Below are positions 27,557 through 53,190 of a stretch of 64,000 nucleotides of DNA, one piece after another. Below the pieces are notes generated by a model. It was not told where the DNA came from, searched no databases, and saw nothing but the letters and a program-made list of their open reading frames with translations. The position numbers and the translations under genes are program-made. This DNA comes from Paralichthys olivaceus. Taxonomy: Eukaryota > Chordata > Actinopteri > Pleuronectiformes > Paralichthyidae. Every line of letters begins with the position of its first letter. Position 1 is the first letter of the stretch. Where the stretch lies: contig NC_091104.1 in assembly GCF_024713975.1 (NCBI RefSeq), forward strand, positions 16,263,580 to 16,327,579, in the 5' to 3' direction.

Positions 27557-27558
<2 letters not shown>

Positions 27559-28059
27559 TGGAGTGAGCTGTGATTGTTTATGGAGATAGGCCGTGCAAAC
27601 ACCCCGTCTACAGAATGGTGCATGCTAATGAGGTGCAGCAGCTGTAGAGGTCTTGCCTCAAGGAAAACAATAATGTCCTGCCAGCACAAGAAGAATCTGA
27701 GAAGGTAATTTATTTGAGGTTGATGTCGTCTGTTCTGAAGCAACAGGCTTGTACACAAGTTTGTTGTAATGACACAGCCTCATGTGCTGTATGTTTTTCA
27801 GCCATGCTGGTGGTGTGGCTCAATAGGGATGTTGGAGAATACCAAGCTTCTGGCTTTATAGTAGAAATAGTCAAAATGATGTATACAACTATGAATGGCA
27901 CTCAGTAGAACATTTAACTCCAACAGCTCCCTTAAATTCAATCAAGCTGCACCAAATTGCACTCACTCGTACAAATATCAATTCCCTAATTATGCCTGAT
28001 TTCTTCTACATTATTTCTTGAGAAATTCACAAAAGTATTTTAAAAAATGACCTTTTTTG

Positions 28060-28215
28060 CAATGTTAAAGAAAGTGAAAAAACAATTATCCTGGATCAGC
28101 CACCTTGTTCGAATCCGGTTCAGATGTTAATGGGTTCTTTCTAGGTTCGTACTCCACCCTTCCACCAAATTTAAAGAAAATTGGTTCCGCTAACAGACAG
28201 ACAGGCAGGCACAGA
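28060..28215 (+). repeat. Dispersed repeat, 'cctggatc...cacccttccaccaa' family
   Basis: tcctggatcagccaccttg, gttaatgggttctttct, tccacccttccaccaaattt and ctaacagacagacaggcagg match the 3' part of a frequent teleost interspersed repeat that usually ends in ccttggcggagg. A second copy is at about 46.3 kb. Truncated here. Confidence 0.7.
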
Positions 28216-28439
28216 CCAGAGACTTTAGATAAAGATGGAAGATGTGTCTCCACTTCCTGCACTATCCAGAAATGACGCCAAAATAGCCTGGATATGAACA
28301 CTGCCATCCTGCCTATTTTGGAACCAGAGCCATTAGCTATCGTGGTGTTGAGCCGTGGTATAGAGGTCCCGTCAGTGTATGTGCTCGACCAATTATGAGT
28401 CATTCTCAGCTGTCAATCATAACCTTAGATCCTCAGGTG

Positions 28440-28750
28440 GGGCCCCTATGGCTGTTCCATAAGACTTAAGTGTAAAGGTGACCATGCTTCTTCAATCAAG
28501 GCCCCTCAGCTTTGGAACGACCTGCTTTCTTTTTATTTGTTTTTCTGTAATGTCATATTCTTTTTATTTTTCCAATTTGCATTTACTGCTTTTACGTGAT
28601 GCTGTCTTCTTATTGCTTTTGTTTATCTATTGTTTTTATCAGTGTGAGTGAATTTGTGCGATTGCCCCTGAGCATCCTGCATCTCCTTTACCTGTCAAAG
28701 CACTTTGTTAACCCTGTTTTTAGAGGTGCTGTGTAAAATAAATCTAGTAA
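28440..28750 (+). mobile_element. 3' end of a non-LTR retrotransposon (Rex1/L2-like)
   Basis: The frame reading APQLWNDLL near 28505 is the usual end of reverse transcriptase ORFs in these LINEs. A T-rich 3' UTR follows, and the tail caaagcactttgttaac...gtgctgtgtaaaataaat is the conserved 3' hairpin region. 5' truncated, decayed. Confidence 0.75.
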
Positions 28751-30763
28751 AGAAGAAAGTAAAGCCAAACTAAACAGTGGAATTCGTTTTCGTTTACCTT
28801 GATTCTTTTGGGCTTCCTTTTTCTTCTTTGATTAAGGATCAATTGAGGTAACTTCTGGTTTCAGTGATCTGCAGTGCACATTCTATTTTTGTGTTGCTGC
28901 ACTCTGAGCAGCAGACTGAGGTTCCCACCAGGGAGGCGGGGGAGTCCAACTGTGTCCCAGTGCTCCGCGGAAACAGAAAGAGATGTTGAGTTTGGAGGGT
29001 TCAGATATAGACAGTGTGCTTCATTTGCTCTGTTACTCACCTTCTTTAGGAATTCTCAGTGAGGGGAAAACTCACTCTCCTCCTACCACTGCCTCCTCCT
29101 CTCGCTCTATATCTGTCCCTTTGCTGCAGCAGTGCTTTGCTTCACTTTCCTTGATCTTGGGATGTGTTGTTTCAGAGGGTTCTGCTCAGAGTCGAAAGGA
29201 TCTTCCAACAGTGCAGCTTCCGCTCCTCTCTCTCCTTATGTCCCTCCACTTTTATTTTTCTTCCTTTTTTTTCATCTATACATCCTCCTCTGCAATCTGT
29301 CTGTGTTCTGCTACCACACAGCCTTCTGTTCTTGGCTTAGGTTCATACTTTACATCGAACCTCATACTGCAATTTGGCAGAATAACTTCTTGGCTACTAT
29401 GATTACTGAATAAAACATGAAACAAGACGTAGACACCCAAACTATCTGCTAGGCTGCACTTATTTCATGCAACAATTACAACTGCTTCTCTGTTTATTCC
29501 ACTGTCACATTACGCTGCACCAAAGTTCACCTTGAGGAGCAATAAGAGTGAAATGTACATCAATCGTAAATCATTCTGGCAGCTGCACTGGTGAATTCTG
29601 TATTAACATAAATCTCACATTACCAAAACAGCATGTAACTGCAAGCTGTGTCCTGTTTCCTCTCTCATGATGTGAATCATTATATGTTATTAAATTATAT
29701 TGATACACAGCCTGCACAAAGCAACCTAAATTAACAGTGTTTGAAACTCATATTCCTGTGAGTGTCGTTATGTTTATTTATCTGCAGCCGAAATATAGAA
29801 AATGCTTGTTGTTGTTTCATCTGTGGCCCAAACCCAACCCGCCCCGACTCGTCAGGTCCCAATGGATTAGGGTAGGGTATCCACCTTCTCGGGTGCACAT
29901 CTTTATTGTGAGGAATTCAGAGCCAGATATATGCAAACTGATGTTTCTTTGTTGTTACCCCACAAACTCATCCATCTTCTGTAAGAGGTCTAGACTTGAC
30001 CTCTTCCCTCTCTATTCTGTCAGGGACCAAGCAATTGAAGGACAGAGGAGCAGAGGATTACTTTTAAAAAGATGGGATTTATTTCATCCAGGCAACTTCA
30101 AACATATGAAGGAATGAAAAATAAGTAAACTAAGTCAAAAGTAATGTTGCAAACAAAACAAAACGTTAACTCAAAAAGGCCCAACAAATGAGAGAAGAGG
30201 AGAAATATATACTGGCTGATCAGACTATTTGAAACAATAGGGGGGGAACAACACAGACAACAATTAAAACCTCATGAAAAGAAATTCCACTCCCCCCCTG
30301 TCTTGATGCAGCTCTTGGTCTGGTCTATTTGCAGGGCCTCTGTATTTAAACAGGCTCCGCCCTCAGTGACATCTTTTGGCCAAACCAGGAAGAAGGGGTG
30401 ATGCAGCAGACAAGGTAAATTAAAGACAAAAATGTATTAATGCAACTAAAGAAGACAAAACTGTGTAAACCAAATGTGCGCACCTCATTTAGAAAACAAA
30501 TACCAGAAAACATTGTCGGGGAGCTTATGTACAGGTAATGTAGGGCAAGGCAGATTCTGGTAATGTGGTGAAGATACTAAATTCAGCAACAGTAATGTGT
30601 GGCGTCATTATTTCCTGAACGCTTTACCTGTATACATGGATCCACAGAAACCTGAGTTTTTCAATATATGCATTTCGAAGGACATCTGAGTTTTAGGAAC
30701 TTGAAATGGTCGAGAGGCCCAAATATGGAGGGAAATGGTTTGTTTGGATAAATATTTGCATTA

Positions 30764-30963
30764 GGGCCCAGTCAAACACACAAATGTTTCAGTGGCAAAC
30801 CTTCCCCCTCCGGTTCACATCTGATCTGTGCGAGCTAGAGGGTGAATCAAACATTTGCTTCCTGTGGTGGAGTTCACCGTGCGGCTCCGTGTGGAATTTA
30901 ACTTTGGTGAACTTTGGTGACCCATGTTAATCGCTTCCCATTTGCATTTGTGTAACCGGGCCC
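30764..30963. mobile_element. PIF/Harbinger-type MITE, 200 bp, with TTA target duplication
   Basis: The ends GGGCCCAGTCAAACACACAAATG and, on the complement, GGGCCCGGTTACACAAATG form terminal inverted repeats. A direct TTA lies on each side (30761-30763 and 30964-30966). A 3-bp TTA duplication with GGGCC-type ends is the PIF/Harbinger hallmark. No coding capacity, so it must have moved using another element's transposase. Confidence 0.85.
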
Positions 30964-33884
30964 TTAGTGTAGAGGGATCCCATCATGTGATATACAATGA
31001 AGGTACAATGTAGCAGTGTAGAAAAACCAAATAGATTGATTTTTTTTTTTTTACTACTGTTTAGTGCAAAGTAAATGAGGAAACCTGAAATAATGATGTG
31101 AGAGTGTGAAACCATAAACTTGTATTGAATCTGTGTAATGAGTGTTTTGAGACAGACAAATGTCACTTCATGAACCAGGGCACACAACGTGGACAGTCCT
31201 GTGCCAAAAAGAGAGCTTGTTGATATTAAATGTTCATACTCTCTTGCTGTGGAATACCACCAAAGAACAATGGCCAGTCTCCGACCCGGTTCAAGCTATT
31301 TTTGCCATTGTGTAGTCTGACGGGTTAACTCAGGTTTCCTCAGACGTAACAAATACTCCTATTTAGACTTGAACATAGGAAAATGGCTTCTTCAACTGCT
31401 CATCCTCAAGGTTCTGTAAAACATTTGACCAGAACATTTCTTCACTTCCATATGGCCTTCTGCTTGCCTTTATCTTGCTTTGCACTTCGGATACATCCAA
31501 ATATATTTTGTATTTTTGCAAAAATAAACATCTCGACAAGAGAATCTTCTGCTGTGTTGTTCATGTGTGAAAGGCAACCTTCAGGGAAAGTCTGGTTAGA
31601 GTGAATGTTACCATCTTTTTCATTTGTGTGGATGTGGTAGAGGAGCTGCTACGTGGATTTATTCTAAAGCTACATGATTATTAAAAGACACAGCAGAGCG
31701 GTGATGTTTCTCCTGCATGGCCCTTCTCCTGTTACACTCCTCTGCTATCAAGGTTAATTAAAAATTTCACTGTGGCTTCACACAATTATCAAACCACCTC
31801 CAGAAGATTCTCTCAAAGTGTCTCTTTTCTTCATTTTCCCTCCCACTAACAGTTTATTTTCCCCTGCTCCTCCACTGAGGTCCTTTGGCCACCATTAGAA
31901 CTTAATGAACTTGGTTTAATAATCGAGGGAATTAGTGTGGCGTCTCTTTTGCCTGCCGGCAGTGGCTCCTCTCCTCTCCACGTTTGCACTGTGTAACATT
32001 TTGTGTTCTTTTTGTGTTCTTCTGCGTGTCCTACACTCAGCTTTCAGGGGAACATAATGGGATGTTCCGCATCTTCCCTAATTAGTTTTGGAGTTTGTTG
32101 ATTAGACTTAGCACATTCAGTTAAATATGGGTATCTCACAATGCCCAATTCCCTCATGTGCCCTGATGTCGGGGTGATAAATCATCTGTCTGCCCACTGT
32201 AATTAGACTGACTTCTGAGGTGTCATATTTTGCTCTCAGTGTGTGGATTGCTAAGTTATGCAGCAGAAGAGTTAACCAACATACGTCTTGAAATCTCCTT
32301 CAGGCTTAAACGCGCTGCAATTAATTATGTTTACATTCTCCGTTGGGTTTGTAAATGGATTTTAGACTGATTATATTTATCTTTAGGATGACTGCTCTAA
32401 TATGTCAGGGTAAATACATTTCTCCTCTCAAGCTTGTGCTGCAGCTGTGATGGAGGTGCGGGGAGAAGCGGCCTTTGCTGGGGCATCGTCCCTCCGCGTG
32501 TTCTCTGTCAATTTCCCTCAGCCGGCCATGATATTGGAAATTATTCAGCATTATAGTGAGCATGGAGCCTGCTAGGCTCTGGCTGTTACTCCCCTGCAGC
32601 TGCAGTGTCACATTTAAATAGAAGTAAATTAGCTGTCACCAAGGCAAGGCTGGGGAGCTGCCGTTACGCATCAGAGACTATCCCTATTTTTTCTCCACTG
32701 GGTCTCTGCTCACTGACCAGCCAGTGTAGCGGCAACAAGTCATCACGGCTGCAAGAAATGAAGATATCATCTGAGTCAAATGAATCTGTACAAATATCTG
32801 ACAGCGCCAAGAATAGCAGTGTGGCGATTAAAGAAATGTAAGGAATCTGAAGGATTAAGTGCATGGTTTGGTTTTGTGCTTCTCCAGCTGCAGACAGTCG
32901 CCTTCTCATTATCGACCGACATTAACTGCAGAGCTGGACTCATTACGAGCAGCAGAGCCCAGGGGACAGGGCAGATTGACACGGTCTCCAGTCAACGGTG
33001 TGACACACCACCTGTCCTCAAAGGTTGACGTCTCCACAAATCCATCCATCCATGTTATAGACACGTACAGAAGCATCTCCCTTTTTCATTTAAATAACAT
33101 TTTTTAAACTTTACAGTAAACTCATTTAAAGTTGTGTCTGACTATGATCCCCCTTTGCTCTCTAATTTGACAGCAACACTCTCACACACAGCTAATTGGA
33201 GTGCAACATTTACAGTGCAGGCCCTGGGGCATCTGAAAACTGGAAGTCAACAATCATTAGTAACAAGCTGGAGGAACATTATGAGGCTTTAGTGACCTCC
33301 GGTGGTCAAGCAGAGCAGCACAGGCCATTGGTTTCATATAGAACGCACACAGTTTATTATAACAATAAGGGAACAATACTCGGGGGGTGAACCTATATCT
33401 AAGACGACACTGTGCATATATACAGAACATTATACATTGTACAAACACATCTATCTCCACTCCCATTCAGAGCACAACACTGCTACAGTGGACCACTCGG
33501 TAATTGAATGACATGGCTGCACGATTAAAAATAGAAAGTATCAATATGATGCCAACACACAAGCATAAACAATCCACTGAAAGTACCAGCACACTGTACA
33601 AAATGTTTATTTATATCACTCCTTGGATCTTTGTGTAGTGTTTCAGACAATAAATATGAACGCAGCGATAACTTCTGCAGAGCAACATCACTTCTGTCGA
33701 GGCCGTTCTGACTGTGCTGATATTTCATTCTGCTGCTATCATCAATGGGCTCTTATTAGTTTATTATTACTAGATGTTCTAACAGCATCGTAAATTGCTC
33801 CGATACAGACGAAAACACCAGGTCGGTCATCAGGGAGTACGCAAAAGTATGTACATGTATGTTCTCCGATATCACGTCTTTTAA

Positions 33885-34290
33885 GTATAGTTTAGTTTCA
33901 TGCAGATAAAACTGCACTTTTCTTTTCCTGGAAGTCACTTCTTCTCCACCACATTAAAACAGCAGTTGCGCTGTACTGCCATTGAGGTGAAAAAAGTGAT
34001 TTCTGGTAGTGTAGCGTTTGGCATTTTTTTCTCACTGCACGCCGAAATGTACGTATGCAAGGGGTGGGGGGGTTGTCCTTATTACAACTCAAGCAATCTC
34101 ATAAGGAACCATCATAAGAAAGAGCACGAGGAGGTCACCAAGGCAAATAGGAAGAAAAGCAGCAGATATCTTTGGAAATAACATTCGAATGACGTAATAA
34201 ATTCGACAAAGACGGTCCCAAAGCATCAGATTGGTACTCTGTATCGGCCGATATGCAATCCAGGTATCGGAACATATCTTACAATAATAA
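33885..34290 (+). pseudogene. Decayed hAT transposon fragment with BED zinc-finger remnant
   Basis: An open frame 33900-34181 ends in a segment with YNSSNLIRNHHKKEHEEV, close to the (NTSNL..HL...H) half of BED fingers in ZBED-type hAT transposases. The first cysteine pair is damaged (CKGWGGC). Nearby tatcggccgatatgc and caggtatcgg match hAT terminal regions. It lies antisense, about 0.5 kb beyond the rasgrp1 stop, and may be within a long 3' UTR. Confidence 0.6.
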
Positions 34291-34766
34291 CGCATCTGTC
34301 ATATATGGCACAAGTTGTTTTTGATAGATATATCGCTGCATACAGTTCACTGTGGTCCCTGATTTCATTTTTATGTTTAACATAAATGTCTAAGGCCATT
34401 AATTGATCATGAATTGATCAAACACATGTAGCTATATTTTCACTGTAAAATACGGCACTCCTTCATTCAATGTTCACATACTTTTCACAGAAAACTCAAT
34501 TCCAACTGTTACTACTCTATGGGCTCAGCAAATTGCAATTTTCCTGTAAAACTGTACAAGGGACTCAGCATTAAAACTCCTCCACAGGCTGTTTGTATTG
34601 TGTCCCACTGTATACCGCCTGATTGCCTGGGTTTCTTTACTCTGATAAATTACTTGGTCTGTTAATGACCACCAAGCTAAATATTGAATCCAGATTTAAT
34701 GCATGCTCCCATAAGGGGGCAGCAGCAGTCTCCCTGGAGGAGGCTCAGTATACTGTATGTACTCGA

Positions 34767-49056
<14,290 letters not shown>

Positions 49057-49259
49057 GGCGAGGTACTGGGCGACGAGCGGCTGAACGAGGCTGTCCATCT
49101 GTGTCCTCCTCGATGGGAGCATCTGATCGCAGTGCTCAGCTCGGTGCGCCTCCTCCGCGCTCTCAGCGGCGGCAACAGCAGCATTGTGCCGAGTCGTCAA
49201 TGGACGTTACACAATTAAGATTCAGAGTGTGAGTGGGCGGCCGCTGTCACTCACGCACA

Positions 49260-52200
49260 GTGCGCTGCAGACTCGTGTCCTAAAGTCGTGTTTAGGTTTA
49301 TGCTGAAATCAAAGAGCTGTTCTGATCAGAGAAGTAACATGAGAAGCGTTTAAAGCAACACTATGTCACTTTCTTTATGTTTAAGCAGCAGCTTCTCTGA
49401 CTTATAGGAGGGAGAACGATGAAGGTTTGATTCCTCCTTAGAAACCCGTCCTTGCTCAACTTTGTTCAGTAACTGACTGATGGTTGCAGGATCAGGCCCA
49501 AGTGTATGGAAGCCTGTTTCTGTGACCTTGTAAAGAAAACTTCCTGTAAGTCAACATTCTAATAAGAGATGTTATCCACTCAAAATTCTGACTAATCTAT
49601 CTCATAACATGACTCATTATCTCATGATTGTAATGTTCTATTTCACAATAATTAGCCCCTGGGGCAAGACTCCAAGATGCCATCTTCCATTCTCCGTACA
49701 GCGTTAACAATCTGACTAGTTTCTTATTTATTCTATTGACAGCTGTCTGCAGACAGATTGAAAAGCAGAGAGCCAATGCATTTTGGTCGATGTGTTCTGC
49801 CTCTTTTGCTCTGCACACGGACTGTTTACCTTCTGGCAACCAAAGCCTGCTCCAATGTGATTGCTCAAACTAGACACTCAAAACAGGAGACTCCAGGCAA
49901 CAAAATCAGGCCCCTTTCCTTCATAGTATCCATCATCATGTGCACAATCTGTTCATAGAGATCACCTCAATGTGAACAGACATGGACCAAACTAAAAATT
50001 GCATATTAACATTTTCTCAAAGGTGGTTTCTCTTAAATTTAGGTAGTTCACATTGATGTTTAGGCTCATTTTTACAGTAAGTTTGCTTTTAATTGGTGAT
50101 TTAATGTGTAAACAGTATGAAACTTTATGGTTGACAGCTGAAACAGCATTGACTCCATCCCTCAGAGCACTATTGCATAGATTCCGGCTCTAAACTCTAA
50201 ATGCATAAGATGGCAGAGTTCATGTCCAGGATATAAGTATATTATTTATTAGAGTGGCAGCTCCTCTGGTTCAGGAGTCTGGGGATCATGAGGAATGTCC
50301 TCTGTTCGGTTATAGTTCAGTTCAGCGATCAGATTGATAAGATTGAGGGGTTTGTTTTTTCTCTGTATGAAAACCACCTAACCCTAAGAGACCAACAGAA
50401 TGAATCACCAAGTGTGGCTGCAGATGGCGCAGTTGCTAATTAAAAGCTTTAATACATTTCACTATCAACTGTGTTAAGGATTTCTAATCGACATCAGATC
50501 ATATTGTCTGAATAATTCATTAGATCTACACATGGTCACTTGGACATGTTACAAAGACTATTTGGAAAATGTGTGAGATCTGTTTCCTCTTGGAGTTGTC
50601 TTAAACATTTGTGTTTGTTCAGTCTACAGAACAGGAAAAGGGTGGACCTTCCTCCAGAGATAGCAGAGGATCCATTATGGGTTGCACTCAGTGAGGGATA
50701 TTAGATTATTGTATTGTATGTGGTCCAGAGAAGATGTTTCCTGAAGTCCTTAAGAAGTCTGCTGCTTCTTATCACACTGGTGCAGGTCGAGGACTGAGCT
50801 CTGTGATAAGGACACAGTCTAATGTGGAACACCTGCAAACAATTTAATTTGTTAAACACACAGTGGACATGAAAACATAATGAATTAGATTATTAAAATT
50901 TGGTTTGAATGACCAGGCTTACTCTGGTGTGAGTGAAGTTCAGTAAATTGGATGTTATAAAAAACAACAACAACAACATATATACATATAATATTTATAT
51001 TATTTGATATAATGTAATATTTTTTCTCCTCAATGTGAAAGAAGTTCTTCTCAATTCTCACCTGCAGATGGATCATATGAACCTCCCCATCAAAAAGACT
51101 ATATAAAATATCCAATCAAAGAAAGGAAGAAATTAGCGAATTGATTTTGTGTTCAACCACTTCCACTAGACTTTAACTGAGAACATTCTCAGTAGGAGAA
51201 ATCACACATGGGACAAAGCTGATGAGGTGCATTCAGGCGGTGATCAGATCTGAGACATCTCTGCGCCTCCTGCAGCCCAGAGCATCCTCTCTTTGATTAG
51301 GAGCCTCCCTTTGGCAGATGTTTGTATCTGTGTGTTTCCACCGGGCCAGGTGTAAGCATGAGAACATGTGTGTTAGCAGCTGCACAGCTACTCCTGATAA
51401 AATAACAAGCACGTTCTCTTTTCTGCTGTTATCAGACCAGACAGTTACGCCTTAAGCCTGCCCCCATGTGGCTAAACACATATTTGAATCAGATTTTTTT
51501 TTACATGATATTGAGGCCAATGCTATCAGACATTAACTGTTCAAATAAAAAATATTATATAAATGAATTATGTAAAGGCCACCTTTTGAATGAATTTTCA
51601 AAGAGTAAGTGAAGTAGCAGACGTTACTGTGTGGGGTTTGTGTTATAGTAGGTGTGCCCATTGCCTCTTTAGTGAGTCACAGCCTCAACAACAAACAAAA
51701 TCCTGATAAGAGAAAATTGAAATGTGAACTCTTAGACAAAGGGGATGTGTTTCTACTTAACGAGAAGCTTGAAATCCAAGCTTGATCAGGGCCTCTCTCT
51801 CTGGAGTTTGTAAAATTGTCTGTAGGTGCATGTGACCCTGACCCCCAAAGGATCAGTGGAATACATAATGGATGAGTGGATTTCTTCATCTTAATTCTTC
51901 AGATGAACCCTTGAAAAGATATAATTCGTTTTTCTGAATGTCAAAATTGGAACCTGAATGAGGTAGCAACAAAAACACAGAGAGAACAGTTATGGGTCTA
52001 ATTTTGTGTCAGAGAATCAGCCGTCTCTGTGTGTGAGCTTTTAATATATAGGAAGAGAATTAAAAGGTTTTCATGTACTGTACAAAATATACATTTTCCT
52101 TTGCATCTGATACAAATTCAAAATTCCCAGTTTTATAGTAGTAACAGCTGAATAGTGTTTGCTCTGAAACCTACATGGAAATGGACACACTTTGTAAAGC

Positions 52201-52900
52201 GTATTTAAATGTATACATATTTCCTTTGAAAGTTTCAGACATGGGACCGAGGGACCAACAACTTAAGTACAGATCACCCCCTGCTGGATATTATTGTTAT
52301 TGCCTGACCACATGGGAAACATAGTGGCCTTATTAAGTTATAATGTTGCTGCTCCACCACCACTGCACTGAGCAGAATTATTAAAAGTAGATGTTGAAGG
52401 AGGAAATCTGAGAACATTACCTATTGTTGCAAAATATGTTTGATTCACTTTTAAAACTTTATAGTTTTTAGTATTTTGATTTGTTGAATTTTAGCTTGAT
52501 GTCCTCAGTGTCACAGGATAACACATGTATCTGTTACTATCTGACTTCTAGTAACACAACTGTAAAAGCATTAACCTAATGTGACCTCCAGAATGAATGA
52601 ATGAAAACATCATTTATCCACACTGTTTACCAAAGTCAGACATTTTCAAATTCATTTTAAATGATGTTGCATCTTAACCTATACAGTCTATGATCTTAAC
52701 ACAAATATACATATTGCAAATTCATTGCATTTATAATATTAATTGCATTGTATGTAACGATATTCGTATGTGATGTCTATGTAGCAGAAAATAAATAACA
52801 TCAAAAAATAAATCTGTATCATAACATTAGATGTTGCATTTTATTGAGTTTTAATCGATCGATTCAGACGGGGACTAAACCCTGGAATTAACGGAGAGTG
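49260..52900. other. Spacer between divergent rasgrp1 and exd1
   Basis: About 3.6 kb separating two genes that start back to back. No exon seen on either strand. AT-rich, with a short CAA run near 50970. Too long for a classic shared promoter, but enhancers for either gene could lie here. Confidence 0.6.
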
Positions 52901-53060
52901 TGTGAACGCATCATTCAACACGTGGATTCTCTCTCTGACAGGTGGCTAAGCTAACTTGCTAAGTGCGAAGCTCGTCGTCACTGTAGCTAACGAGGGGGAA
53001 AGCGCTGAACGACTGCGTCGTGCTTTTAAAAGCCTGAGCTGAGATTCCCATCGTTTCAAC
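52900..53060 (+). promoter_or_regulatory. exd1: exd1 5' UTR and promoter-proximal region
   Basis: Just upstream of the ATG the sequence becomes CpG-richer and holds the hexamer GCTAAC at 52950-52955 and 52986-52991, with more copies in intron 1. No TATA box is clear. The transcription start is not determined. Confidence 0.45.
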
Positions 53061-53190
53061 ATGGTCGTGGACGACATCCAGTTCATGAGCATCCTCAAGG
53101 GGAAACGCGTCAAACTGACCCTGAAGACTTCGTCCTTCCTCGGCGTCGTCCAGCGAATAAACTCCAACAAAACGCTGGTTCTGGCGGACG
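53061..53190 (+). CDS. exd1: exd1 coding exon 1 (Sm-like domain, first part)
   Basis: ATG in good context (caacATGG). Donor GGACG|GTCAGA, phase 1. Encodes MVVDDIQFMSILKGKRV and the Sm1-like strand set ending TLVLAD. Confidence 0.92.

Larger units (their letters stand above)
15560..34690. other. About 19 kb without a recognisable gene between syndig1l and rasgrp1
   Basis: The two genes point the same way, so this holds the syndig1l upstream region and the rasgrp1 3' flank. No coding exon could be supported. Transposon remnants are listed separately. A weak hAT-like GC stretch (cccaacccgccccgactcg near 29830) is noted but unassigned. Segments at 16.5-18.1 kb and 31.7-32.4 kb are TAAT-rich and low in obvious repeats and could be conserved regulatory DNA, but only a cross-species alignment can show that. 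Confidence 0.55.

Noticed and set aside
29737..30117. 126-aa plus-strand open frame
   Set aside because: No domain recognised; the region has repeat-like GC blocks and is more likely a decayed transposon than a gene.
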